A DNA stretch of 12,916 bases from Muribaculaceae bacterium (lineage in GTDB: Bacteria > Bacteroidota > Bacteroidia > Bacteroidales > Muribaculaceae). Position numbers and translations under genes: made by a program. The notes beneath the pieces are model-generated. The model was not told where the DNA came from. It was given only the letters and a program-made list of their open reading frames with translations, and made no database searches. The stretch spans positions 1 through 12,916 of the forward strand of contig JAEEVB010000046.1 in NCBI GenBank assembly GCA_016287065.1, in the 5' to 3' direction. This document shows, one piece after another, positions 1 through 6,962 of the stretch (position 1 is the stretch's first letter; each line of letters begins with the position of its first letter).

Positions 1-1067
1 GGACCACCATTGCCACCATTGGCGTGGCCTTGCTGGGCGTGGGCGACGCGCTAGGCATCTCTCAGGCCTGGACGGCTGGAGCCATTATCTCGGGGGCCTA
101 TTTCGGCGACAAGATGTCGCCCTTGAGCGACACCACCATTCTGGCATCGTCAACAACGCGGGTCGACATCTTTGTGCACATCCGCTACATGATGCACACC
201 ACGGTGCCAGCACTGGTCACTTCGCTCATTATCTTCTTCATTGCCGGATTGGGGCACTCCAGCACTGCAACCCTCAATATCGAACAGTATACCAAGGGAT
301 TGGAATCCACCTTCAACATCTCGCTGTGGACGCTGCTCGTGCCGGTGCTCACTGGTGTGCTCATTGCGCGCCGCGTGCCCTCGCTCATCGTGCTTTTCGT
401 ATCTTCGATCATGGCGGGCATCATGGCAATTATCCTGCAACCGCACATACTCACCACTATTGCCGACGATACCACACTCACCTCGGCGGCAGCTGTCATC
501 AAGGGACTTGCCATCACATTCTATGGCCCCACGGCCATCGACACGGGCTTCCCCGCACTCAACGAACTGGTGTCGACCGGTGGCATGGCGGGCATGCTCA
601 ACACCATCTGGCTCATCATTTGCGCCATTTGTTTCGGCGCCGTGATGATTGCAAGCCGCATGCTCGAGAGCATCACGCGCTGCATCATCAGGTTTGTGCG
701 CACCCGCTTCAGCACCGTTGCTTCTACCGTAGTATCAGGCATTTTCCTTAATCTCACCACAGGCGACCAGTACATCAGCATTGTGCTCACTGCCGATATG
801 TTTACCGATGTATATAAAAAGCAAGGCTATGAACAGCGACTGCTCAGCCGCACCACCGAAGACGCCGCCACCGTCACCTCGGTGCTCGTGCCGTGGAACA
901 CTTGCGGTATGACGCAGGCCACTGTGTTGGGCGTGCCCACGCTCACCTATTTGCCTTACTGTTTCTTCAACTTGCTCTGTCCCTGCATGACCCTGCTCAT
1001 CGCCGCCCTGGGCTGGCGCATCAAGCGCTCGCTCCCAAACAACGCCACCCCGCCCGAACAGGTGTAG
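1..1067 (+). CDS. nhaC: Na+/H+ antiporter, NhaC family (5' end outside window)
   Basis: This inner-membrane secondary transporter should exchange Na+ for protons; some NhaC relatives couple malate/lactate exchange instead, so the substrate is not certain. The frame is open from base 3 to the TAG at 1065-1067, and the residues before the GTG at 24 (TTIATIG) continue the protein, so that GTG is internal and the true start lies upstream. The visible ~354 residues are the C-terminal three quarters of a family usually around 450-500 residues. The diagnostic NhaC signature GAYFGDKMSPLSDTT occurs near the left edge, followed by several hydrophobic membrane spans and a loop with LNLTTGDQYISI, also typical of the family. 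The C-terminus is a short polar tail. No clear terminator hairpin follows. The family call is secure; the exact ion specificity is inferred. Confidence 0.9.
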   Translation, partial: TTIATIGVALLGVGDALGISQAWTAGAIISGAYFGDKMSPLSDTTILASSTTRVDIFVHIRYMMHTTVPALVTSLIIFFIAGLGHSSTATLNIEQYTKGLESTFNISLWTLLVPVLTGVLIARRVPSLIVLFVSSIMAGIMAIILQPHILTTIADDTTLTSAAAVIKGLAITFYGPTAIDTGFPALNELVSTGGMAGMLNTIWLIICAICFGAVMIASRMLESITRCIIRFVRTRFSTVASTVVSGIFLNLTTGDQYISIVLTADMFTDVYKKQGYEQRLLSRTTEDAATVTSVLVPWNTCGMTQATVLGVPTLTYLPYCFFNLLCPCMTLLIAALGWRIKRSLPNNATPPEQV

Positions 1068-1170
1068 GATTTTTTGCGGAATGACACTTGCGTATTTCAG
1101 CATTTTTATAGATATTTGCGATAAGAAACCCAATTCGGTCAAATGACCAATGTATTAAAAACTTGCAGTC

Positions 1171-1575
1171 ATGAAAAAACTCGTACTACTCTTCACATTA
1201 ACACTCATATCATTTGCAGCTATGTCACAGTCATTCTACGACCGTTCAGGTTCCTATATTGGCAAGATTACCAGCGACGGCATGGTCTATGATCGTTCTG
1301 GTTCCTACATGGGCAAGATCACCAGTGATGGTATGGTCTATGATCGCGGCGGTTCTTATCAGGGTAAAATGAGCAGTGACGGTCAGGTGTATGACCGCTC
1401 GGGCTCTTATCAGGGCAAAATCAACAGTGATGGTCAGGTGTACGACCGTTCAGGTTCCTACAAGGGCCGCGTGAACAGCGATGGCAGTCTCTACGACCGT
1501 TCTGGTTCTTATATGGGCCGCGCTAGCGGCATTTCCCCGCGCTGTGTGGCGATGGTCCTCTTTTTCTTCTTCTAA
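1171..1575 (+). CDS. Small secreted YDRSGSY-repeat protein (possible 5-fold beta-flower type)
   Basis: A 134-residue protein with a signal peptide at residues 1-19 (MKKLVLLFTLTLISFAAMSQ), probably cleaved near Ser19-Gln20. The mature part is almost entirely a 17-residue repeat, YDRSGSYxGKxxSDGxV, starting at residues 23, 40, 57, 74 and 91, with a shortened sixth copy at 108. The tail after the repeats (GISPRCVAMVLFFFF) is hydrophobic and ends in four Phe. The Tyr/Gly/Asp pattern suggests one beta-hairpin per repeat closing into a small propeller-like fold. Bacteroidales proteins of this type are, from memory, annotated as 5-fold beta-flower proteins; I cannot verify the match. The start is set by the signal peptide. 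No function is known to me. The stop overlaps the stop of the convergent hydrolase gene. Confidence 0.8.
   Translation: MKKLVLLFTLTLISFAAMSQSFYDRSGSYIGKITSDGMVYDRSGSYMGKITSDGMVYDRGGSYQGKMSSDGQVYDRSGSYQGKINSDGQVYDRSGSYKGRVNSDGSLYDRSGSYMGRASGISPRCVAMVLFFFF
1237..1530 (+). repeat. 51-bp in-frame tandem repeat inside the beta-flower-like gene
   Basis: Repeat units start with the Tyr codon at 1237, 1288, 1339, 1390, 1441 and 1492; the period is exactly 51 bases and the last unit is incomplete. The copies use different synonymous codons for the same residues (for example tca, tct, ggc or tcg at the first Ser position, where ggc gives Gly in copy 3). Protein identity is therefore kept better than DNA identity, which points to old, selected repeats rather than recent slippage. 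Confidence 0.9.
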
Positions 1576-2327
1576 AAACCTTGCAAAAGATTGTGGCGGT
1601 TGTGCAGCGTGTTGGAGAAAAAGTGCTTCAACAGCGCCTCGGTGCACTCTGCCGCATCACCGCCATGCCTGTATTGTGGGCAGTATTTGTAATAGACGTT
1701 GCTTCCTTGTTGCTTCACCGTTTCCACCAGAGCGGTGCAGTCGCCCTCGCTTGCGGTGCTGAAGAAGTACACGGGCATCGACGACACTCGCGGTTCCTCG
1801 CACGACATCGAGATGGCGGCGGCAAACACATCGCTCATATCGGTCGCATAGTCCCACGCACCCGTTCCGCCGTCCGACGACCCCGCCACATAAATGCGTT
1901 CCGGGTCCACCAGCCCTTTGCTCACATAGTCATCAATCATCTTCCTCACCTCGGTGGCGCAATCTTTCCACGTCACGCAATCGGGTAGCCATGCCTTGTG
2001 ACAAATGGGAAACAAGGCTATTGCCTTCATGCCATGGCGTTGCAAGTAGTTCACAATAGAGTCATCGGCTGCACACAGGTCCAGATGATTTTTGTCCATC
2101 AGGTTATGCTTGGAGCGGTCGTGCACTCCACCATGCAACCACAGGAAGAGCACAGCCTTCCCGGGCTGTTCAGGATGAATGTTCATCACCCGGCACGGCA
2201 AGTTATAGGTAAATTCTCCCTCGGGCATCGCGACGGCAGCACCTTGCTGCATCTTGCACCCTGTTATTGCCACAACTGCTGTCAGCGCTGCCATGAGCGT
2301 GGTTATGAGGCTTGAAATGTGTTTCAT
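1572..2327 (-). CDS. Alpha/beta-hydrolase (esterase-like) lipoprotein
   Basis: A 251-residue protein. The start chosen is the ATG at 2325-2327, because it gives a lipoprotein signal peptide with lipobox ITG-Cys24; an open frame continues upstream to 2777 but runs antisense through the pEtN transferase gene. The alpha/beta-hydrolase hallmarks are FLWLHGG at 61-67 (oxyanion-hole strand), the nucleophile elbow GSSDGG at 149-154 with Ser151, and a probable catalytic His221 in YRHGGDA. The acid is probably Asp197, less surely. The protein resembles single-domain secreted esterases of the dienelactone-hydrolase/PHB-depolymerase type. The substrate is unknown. It is likely anchored in the periplasm or outer membrane. 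A good promoter lies 30-70 bases upstream. Its catalytic-His stretch recurs as a fragment at 6963-7002. Confidence 0.8.
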   Translation of the reverse strand: MKHISSLITTLMAALTAVVAITGCKMQQGAAVAMPEGEFTYNLPCRVMNIHPEQPGKAVLFLWLHGGVHDRSKHNLMDKNHLDLCAADDSIVNYLQRHGMKAIALFPICHKAWLPDCVTWKDCATEVRKMIDDYVSKGLVDPERIYVAGSSDGGTGAWDYATDMSDVFAAAISMSCEEPRVSSMPVYFFSTASEGDCTALVETVKQQGSNVYYKYCPQYRHGGDAAECTEALLKHFFSNTLHNRHNLLQGF

Positions 2328-2363
2328 CTTTTTTTTCGTCGTTCTGATTCTGATTTGTGAAAG

Positions 2364-2394
2364 CAAATCTATCACCAAATCAATTAATACGCAA
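2364..2394 (-). promoter_or_regulatory. Bacteroidota-type promoter for the hydrolase gene
   Basis: Read on the minus strand, there is a -33 TTG at 2394-2392, a 20-base spacer, then TAGATTTG at 2371-2364, matching the Bacteroidota -7 consensus TAnnTTTG. Transcription would start near 2357, giving a leader of about 30 bases to the ATG at 2327. Confidence 0.6.
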
Positions 2395-2414
2395 GAAATA
2401 ATCATAATATTTAC

Positions 2415-2422
2415 TAACTTTG
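2415..2422 (+). promoter_or_regulatory. -7 box for the pEtN transferase gene
   Basis: TAACTTTG matches TAnnTTTG and sits 28 bases before the ATG at 2451, so transcription should begin near 2429. No good TTG is present 19-21 bases upstream. The -33 region would fall on the same bases as that of the divergent hydrolase promoter. Confidence 0.5.
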
Positions 2423-2450
2423 CAGCGATTTTAATCATTTTTCTCGTGAA

Positions 2451-4262
2451 ATGAATGGTTTTTTCAAAATGATAGGTAAGGTGGCTGCTGCCATTGCAAG
2501 GCCCGTGGTGAAGCAGCCAGTGTTCTTCTTTGTGACCATTGCGCTGCTGGCGCAGTCTAACATCGAGTGGCTCTGCTATAACGACCCGTTCTGGTATCAA
2601 ATCAAGTTCTTCACCAAGGCTTTCCTGATGAACATTGCCGTGGCTTACCTTGCCACGCTCATCGTCTACATCACGGGTAAGGAGTGGGTGAAATGGCTGC
2701 TTTATGCGTTCAACATCACGCTGTTGAGCATTGTGGTATTCCTCAAGCTCAACTTCGATATGACCATCTCGCCGCAAACCATACTGGTGACGATGGAGAC
2801 CAACCCCAGTGAGAGCAGCGAGTTCATCACCACCTATGCCCTAGGCGTGAAGAGCCTTATGAGCTACGCCATAGTGCTGGCAGTGATTGCCCTGGTGGTG
2901 TTGCTTGAACTCTACAGGCATTCCATTGCACGCTTTTTCAAGCAAGCGCTCAACCGCACCTTCTTCAACATCATGGCGGCACTGCTCATTGTTGTGGGCA
3001 TCATTTTCCTCGCCACCTCCTATACAGCCCTGTTCCTCTGTCACGACCAGCAGGACGTGGACCATTGGGATGAATGCACCCCCTACTTGTCGATCGACTT
3101 GTTCTCTAAAACCGTTTACTCGATTAACTCGCTGCGCACCTCGCACAACGAGATCGAGAGCGCTATCGAGCAGTCGGTAATTCTGGCTCAGTCCACACCC
3201 AAGCCCACCGTCACCGAGCCCGATTCGCTTAATGTGATATATGTGCTGGGCGAATCCTACATTCGCGACCATGCTTCGCTCTATGGCTACCCGCTCAAGA
3301 CCACTCCCTGCATGGACGCCGAGCGCGACCGCGGCAACCTCTTTGTTTTCACCGATGTGGTGTCGCCTGCCAATGCCACCAGCATTGTGATGCGCAACAC
3401 CTTCAGTTGCAACAGTATTGGCGATGGCGAGCGCTGGTACCGCTTCCCCTGCTTCACTACCATCTTCAAGCAGGCGGGCTACAATGTGTATATGTGGGAC
3501 AACCAGCGCGACTTCTTCCAGCACCAGGTGTTCACCATCACCGTCAACTCATTTCTTTACAACGACGTGATGACCCGCAACTCCTATACCCAGAGCAACG
3601 CGCGCTGCTATGGCGCCGACGAGGACATCGTGCGCAACTTTGCCGACACCGTCAAGACCGTGGGCAAGCACAATCTCATCTTCTTCCACCTCATGGGCCA
3701 GCATGTGAACCCCGACCAGCGCTATCCCAAGAGCTGGGCACGCTTCACCGGCGACAGCATTACATGGCGCACCGAGAAGTGGATGACCAAGGAGAAGCGC
3801 CAGAACATCGCCGAGTACGACAACGCCACGCTCTATAACGACTTTGTGCTCAAACTCATCTTCGACCTCTATCGCGACAAGAACACCGTTGTGGTCTATT
3901 TTGGCGACCATGGCGACGAGATGTACGACTACCGCGACGGCAAGGGCCGAGTAGGCACAGGCCAGCATCCCAAGGCCGCCATGCTCAAGTGCGAGAACCT
4001 GGTGCCTTTCGTCATCTGGTGTTCCGACGCCTTCAAGCAGCAGCACCCCGACATGGTGCGGCGCATTGCCGCTGCCACCAACCGCAAGTTCATGGTCGAC
4101 AATGTGTGTCAAGTGCTCTTCGAGTTGGGCGGCATCAACACCACCTACTACAAGCCCGAGCGCAACCTCATTGCCGACCAATATAAGACCCGACCCCGCA
4201 TCGTCTATGGCAAGTTCGACTTCGATGCCATCGTCGACGCCGAGGCCAAGACCAAGAAATAA
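2451..4262 (+). CDS. Phosphoethanolamine transferase, EptA/Mcr-like (sulfatase fold)
   Basis: A 603-residue inner-membrane enzyme that should move phosphoethanolamine from phosphatidylethanolamine to a lipid A (or other glycan) acceptor on the periplasmic face. The first ~195 residues carry about five hydrophobic spans, and a soluble alkaline-phosphatase-superfamily domain follows. Family motifs are clear: VLGES with Glu268, then RDHASLYGY and TTP, the EptA/Mcr signature. The nucleophile is probably Thr310 in NATS. HLMGQH contains His418, GDHGDE contains Asp486 and His487, and His506 lies in GQHP. Cys-rich stretches are also present. The start is the ATG just behind a -7 box. It stands alone, closed by a terminator, and precedes the psd-pssA operon that makes its donor lipid. 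Family membership is firm; the acceptor is inferred. Confidence 0.88.
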   Translation: MNGFFKMIGKVAAAIARPVVKQPVFFFVTIALLAQSNIEWLCYNDPFWYQIKFFTKAFLMNIAVAYLATLIVYITGKEWVKWLLYAFNITLLSIVVFLKLNFDMTISPQTILVTMETNPSESSEFITTYALGVKSLMSYAIVLAVIALVVLLELYRHSIARFFKQALNRTFFNIMAALLIVVGIIFLATSYTALFLCHDQQDVDHWDECTPYLSIDLFSKTVYSINSLRTSHNEIESAIEQSVILAQSTPKPTVTEPDSLNVIYVLGESYIRDHASLYGYPLKTTPCMDAERDRGNLFVFTDVVSPANATSIVMRNTFSCNSIGDGERWYRFPCFTTIFKQAGYNVYMWDNQRDFFQHQVFTITVNSFLYNDVMTRNSYTQSNARCYGADEDIVRNFADTVKTVGKHNLIFFHLMGQHVNPDQRYPKSWARFTGDSITWRTEKWMTKEKRQNIAEYDNATLYNDFVLKLIFDLYRDKNTVVVYFGDHGDEMYDYRDGKGRVGTGQHPKAAMLKCENLVPFVIWCSDAFKQQHPDMVRRIAAATNRKFMVDNVCQVLFELGGINTTYYKPERNLIADQYKTRPRIVYGKFDFDAIVDAEAKTKK

Positions 4263-4287
4263 CCTGTTTCTCAAACAGTCATCAGCC

Positions 4288-4324
4288 AAAGCATCGGTAA
4301 ATCACGCCGATGCTTTCATTTTTT
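4288..4324 (+). terminator. Rho-independent terminator after the pEtN transferase gene
   Basis: A perfect 10-bp stem (AAAGCATCGG at 4288-4297 with CCGATGCTTT at 4307-4316) encloses a 9-base loop and is followed by CA and six T at 4319-4324. It lies 25 bases after the stop codon and separates this gene from the psd operon. Confidence 0.85.
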
Positions 4325-4379
4325 AGGGCACGTCTCAAAAATCATTTAGATGATAGGGTGCAAGTATTTCATACAATTG

Positions 4380-4410
4380 TTGCATTTCCTGAAAAAATTC
4401 ATTATCTTTG
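4380..4410 (+). promoter_or_regulatory. Bacteroidota-type promoter for psd-pssA-DUF4834
   Basis: There is a -33 TTG at 4380-4382, a 20-base spacer and TATCTTTG at 4403-4410, an exact TAnnTTTG match. Transcription should start near 4417, only ~14 bases ahead of the psd ATG at 4431. It follows directly after a terminator, which supports a separate operon. Confidence 0.7.
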
Positions 4411-4430
4411 CAAGTTGAAAATGTAACTAA

Positions 4431-5111
4431 ATGAAATATAATATCCATAAAGAAGGGTTGGACATCGTTTTTGGCTTGCTGGCTGTGCTGCTAGCCATCA
4501 ACATACCGTTGTACCTGCTCATGAGCAGCAAAGTGGTGCCATGCATTGTCATTGCCATCTCGCTGATTCTGTTCTTGCTCGTAGTCAACTTCTTCCGCGC
4601 TCCTCATCGTCACTTCCATGGCGACAAGGATTCGGCCGTGGTTTCGTCGGTCGACGGCAAGGTGGTGGCTCTCGAGGAGGTGATGGAAGACGAGTACCTT
4701 CACAAGAAGGTGCTGCAGATTTCGGTGTTCATGACCATTCTTGATGTGCACGCCAACTGGGTGCCTGTGAAGGGCAAGGTGAAACTGGTCAAGCACCATA
4801 GCGGTCGCTTCATGGCTGCCTATCTGCCCAAGTCCAGCACCGAGAACGAGCGCTCTACAATTGTCATCGAGACCCCTTCGGGTGAGGAGATTCTTGTTCG
4901 CCAGATTGCCGGTGCCATGGCACGACGCATCGTTACCTATGTGGAGCCTGGCGATCAGGTCGACCAGCAGCAATACATGGGGTTCATCAAGTTTGGTTCC
5001 CGTGTCGATATTTATCTGCCGCTCGACACCGAGGTGCTCGTGAAATTGGGCGACAAGACGGTGGGCGGTGTCACTGAAATAGCACGATTAAAATCTCACA
5101 ATCAATCATGA
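4431..5111 (+). CDS. psd: Phosphatidylserine decarboxylase proenzyme (short type)
   Basis: It decarboxylates phosphatidylserine to phosphatidylethanolamine at the inner membrane. At 226 residues it is the short type common in Bacteroidota. Residues ~12-54 form membrane spans, followed by FFRAPHR (compare the family FFRDPxR). Then come the SVFMTILDVHANWVP block with Asp105 and His107, and the C-terminal FGSRVDIYLP motif. Self-cleavage is expected between Gly189 and Ser190, giving a beta chain of 189 residues and a 37-residue alpha chain whose N-terminal Ser becomes the pyruvoyl cofactor. Its stop codon overlaps the pssA start (ATGA at 5108-5111), so the two consecutive steps of PE synthesis are translationally coupled, here with the second enzyme encoded first. 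Confidence 0.95.
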   Translation: MKYNIHKEGLDIVFGLLAVLLAINIPLYLLMSSKVVPCIVIAISLILFLLVVNFFRAPHRHFHGDKDSAVVSSVDGKVVALEEVMEDEYLHKKVLQISVFMTILDVHANWVPVKGKVKLVKHHSGRFMAAYLPKSSTENERSTIVIETPSGEEILVRQIAGAMARRIVTYVEPGDQVDQQQYMGFIKFGSRVDIYLPLDTEVLVKLGDKTVGGVTEIARLKSHNQS

Positions 5112-5818
5112 AAATGCTTCAGGCTATCAAGAATAATGTGCCCAATACCATCACTTGCATGAATCTGCTGTCGGGCACACTGGCCGTTGTGGCCGCTTTC
5201 CATTGCTTTGAGCAGTGGTGGTGGGGACTGCAGGGCTATCAGGTGGCGTTCATCCTCATTGGAGCTGCTGCCTTATTCGATTTCCTCGACGGTTTTGCCG
5301 CCCGATTGCTGCATGCCGTGTCGCCCTTGGGCAAGGAACTCGACTCGTTGTGCGACCTGGTGAGTTTCGGTCTGGCTCCCGCAGCAATTCTGTTCAACAT
5401 GCTGTGGCAGGCCCATGGTGGTTCACCGGTGGCTTATGTGGCGGTGTTGCTGCCCGTGTTCGGAGCGCTTAGGCTTGCCAAGTTCAATATTTCCACCGAT
5501 CAAGCCACTACCTTCTCGGGCTTGCCCATTCCCGCCAATGCCATCTTTTGGATTGGCTTCACCGATTTCTATGCCGTTCATGGCACTAACATCAGTCAGT
5601 GGATTGTTGTGGCGCTGGTCATCGCTTTCTCGCTGCTCATGGTGTGCCCGTTGCGCATGTTCTCGCTCAAGATGCACAACATCACGCTCAAGGACAACTG
5701 GAACCAGTTGCTTCTCGTCGTGGGCTTCATTGCCTTCGTGATCATTGCTGGCTTGCCTGGCCTGGCTTGGGGCATCCTGTTCTACATCGTGCTTTCGATT
5801 TGCACGCCCAAACATTAA
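5108..5818 (+). CDS. pssA: CDP-diacylglycerol-serine O-phosphatidyltransferase
   Basis: It condenses CDP-diacylglycerol with L-serine to give phosphatidylserine and CMP, the substrate for the Psd encoded just before it. The 236-residue membrane protein has the full CDP-alcohol phosphatidyltransferase motif D(x)2DG(x)2AR(x)8G(x)3D(x)3D at residues 58-83: Asp58, Asp61, Gly62, Ala65, Arg66, Gly75, Asp79 and Asp83. These aspartates bind the divalent metal and the CDP group. Hydrophobic spans lie on both sides of the motif and fill the C-terminal half, as in the membrane-embedded PssA type of Bacillus and Bacteroidota rather than the E. coli phospholipase-D-like type. Serine specificity rests on the psd linkage and overall similarity. 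Confidence 0.94.
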   Translation: MKMLQAIKNNVPNTITCMNLLSGTLAVVAAFHCFEQWWWGLQGYQVAFILIGAAALFDFLDGFAARLLHAVSPLGKELDSLCDLVSFGLAPAAILFNMLWQAHGGSPVAYVAVLLPVFGALRLAKFNISTDQATTFSGLPIPANAIFWIGFTDFYAVHGTNISQWIVVALVIAFSLLMVCPLRMFSLKMHNITLKDNWNQLLLVVGFIAFVIIAGLPGLAWGILFYIVLSICTPKH

Positions 5819-5840
5819 TCAACTTTTCTCGAATTGCTCT

Positions 5841-6149
5841 ATGTGGATACTGCTTGTCATACTCGTCATTCTGCTTTTCCCCTTCTTCAGGGGCTATATG
5901 GCTTTCCGTTCCATGCGCAATCAGGCCCAGGAAATCTTCCGACAGCAGCAACAGCAGCAGCAAGAGGCCCAGCGCAAGGCACAACGGCAGGCCCAAGGCA
6001 AGACATTTGATAAAGATGGTAGCGAATATGTTGATTTTGAGGAGGTTGTTGAGGACAAGGGCGATATCAGAGCTACGGCTGATTCCAACCAGAGCACTGC
6101 TCCTAGCGAGCAGCAGGTGAGCGATGCCGAATTTGAGGAAATTGCATGA
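5841..6149 (+). CDS. DUF4834-type small membrane protein
   Basis: A 102-residue protein starting at the ATG at 5841, 22 bases after the pssA stop; an open frame extends upstream to 5745 but overlaps pssA. Residues 2-18 are one hydrophobic helix (WILLVILVILLFPFF). Next come a basic, Gln-rich stretch with seven consecutive Gln (~36-42), probably helical or coiled-coil, and an acidic C-terminal tail (YVDFEEVVEDKGD and onward). I recognise the layout as the DUF4834 family of Bacteroidota from memory. The position, third in the psd-pssA operon, hints at a membrane or phospholipid-related role, but its function is unknown. Confidence 0.75.
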   Translation: MWILLVILVILLFPFFRGYMAFRSMRNQAQEIFRQQQQQQQEAQRKAQRQAQGKTFDKDGSEYVDFEEVVEDKGDIRATADSNQSTAPSEQQVSDAEFEEIA

Positions 6150-6201
6150 TTTCCCAATTTTCCCACTTTTCCCAAAGAAATCATATTTCCCAAAGAAATC
6201 A
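6150..6201. repeat. TTTCCCA repeat cluster with a duplicated 16-mer
   Basis: TTTCCCA occurs at 6150-6156, 6159-6165, 6168-6174 and 6186-6192, giving spacings of 9, 9 and 18 bases. The last two copies belong to a perfect 16-base direct repeat, TTTCCCAAAGAAATCA, at 6168-6183 and 6186-6201. It is noncoding, just after the DUF4834 stop. No stem-loop or T-run terminator is visible here. Confidence 0.8.
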
Positions 6202-6275
6202 CGGCGTCACCTGAACTCTTCTACAATCGCTAACTAATTCAATATAGTATCAATAACTCTCAAAAACATATAACT

Positions 6276-6926
6276 ATGAAAAAGATAATCATTTCTCTTG
6301 CCGCTTGTTTCAGCATGGTAATGGCTGGTTGTGGCATGATGGGTAATAATGCTAATGGTAACAATGGGCTCGGCAACGTGCTCAACGGTGTGCTGGGTGT
6401 GCTGGGCAGCGAGTCAACGCTGGGCAGCCTGGCCGATCTCGTGATTGGTAGCGTGAAACTCACCCAAGCCGATCTCATAGGCACCTGGGGCTATGAGGCT
6501 CCTGGTTGCGCCTTCACCAGCGAGAATCTGCTTGCCAAAGCCGGCGGTGCTGTGGCTGCAGGCCAAGTCAAGGAAAAACTGGCTCCCGTCTATAACAGTC
6601 TCGCTCTCAATGCCGAGAATACCAATCTCACCTTTGCCAACAATGGTCAGTTCTCGGGCCGAATCAAGGGCATTCCCGTGGGCGGCACCTACACCTTCGA
6701 CCCCAGCACCAGCGCTGTCCAGCTCAATATGACCATTCTCAAGCTCACGGGTTATGCAACGCGCACCACCACGGGCATGAGCTTTACTTTCGAGTCCAAG
6801 AAACTGCTTAACTTCATTCAATTGATTACAAGCCTCACAGGTAACAGCACAATCAAGACCGTGGGCGACCTCAGCAAGCAGTTCGAGGGTGTGCGTGTAG
6901 GCTTCGACATGCGCCGCTACCAGTAA
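6276..6926 (+). CDS. DUF4923-type lipoprotein
   Basis: A 216-residue protein with a lipoprotein signal peptide (MKKIIISLAACFSMVMAG-Cys19), so probably lipid-anchored in the envelope. After a Gly/Asn-rich linker (about 20-45) comes the body, with LTQADLIGTWGYEAPGCAF near residue 66. This 'L.GTW.Y..P.CaF.Se..L' start is what I associate with the DUF4923, lipocalin-like, Bacteroidales family. The rest alternates short beta-like stretches and turns (NLTFANNGQFSGRIKGIPVGG) and ends in FDMRRYQ. No enzymatic motif is visible and the function is unknown. About 125 noncoding bases separate it from the psd operon. I see no TAnnTTTG box there, so either its promoter is atypical or it is read through from upstream. 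Confidence 0.75.
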   Translation: MKKIIISLAACFSMVMAGCGMMGNNANGNNGLGNVLNGVLGVLGSESTLGSLADLVIGSVKLTQADLIGTWGYEAPGCAFTSENLLAKAGGAVAAGQVKEKLAPVYNSLALNAENTNLTFANNGQFSGRIKGIPVGGTYTFDPSTSAVQLNMTILKLTGYATRTTTGMSFTFESKKLLNFIQLITSLTGNSTIKTVGDLSKQFEGVRVGFDMRRYQ

Positions 6927-6929
6927 TCT

Positions 6930-6946
6930 CTGCTGGTCCTCAGCAG
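6930..6946. other. Small hairpin between convergent genes
   Basis: A 6-bp stem, CTGCTG at 6930-6935 with CAGCAG at 6941-6946, around a 5-base loop, lies 4 bases after the DUF4923 stop and between two converging genes. It has no T-run on either side, so its role as a terminator is doubtful. Confidence 0.35.
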
Positions 6947-6962
6947 TGTATCGCTACATTAA

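Noticed and set aside
1137..1148. GGTCA-AA-TGACC inverted repeat before the YDRSGSY-repeat gene, as an operator
   Set aside because: Only 5-bp arms, no recognisable promoter beside it, and no linked regulator; such short dyads are expected by chance.
2328..2777. 150-residue N-terminal extension of the hydrolase gene
   Set aside because: It would run antisense through the start of the pEtN transferase gene and bury the lipoprotein signal peptide internally; the promoter at 2364-2394 also lies inside it.
2841..4289. Two long minus-strand open frames (2841-3524 and 3549-4289) opposite the pEtN transferase gene
   Set aside because: Low-complexity antisense translations lying over conserved catalytic motifs on the plus strand; no recognisable features.
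5745..5840. Upstream extension of the DUF4834-type gene into pssA
   Set aside because: The extra residues are pssA read in another frame; the ATG at 5841 gives the normal N-terminal TM helix.
5943..5965. CAG/CAA run in the DUF4834-type gene as an unstable trinucleotide repeat
   Set aside because: Seven Gln codons of mixed CAG and CAA are too few and too interrupted to suggest phase-variable slippage.
6930..6946. Hairpin as a bidirectional terminator for the convergent genes
   Set aside because: The stem is only 6 bp and neither side has a T-run, so it is listed only as a hairpin.
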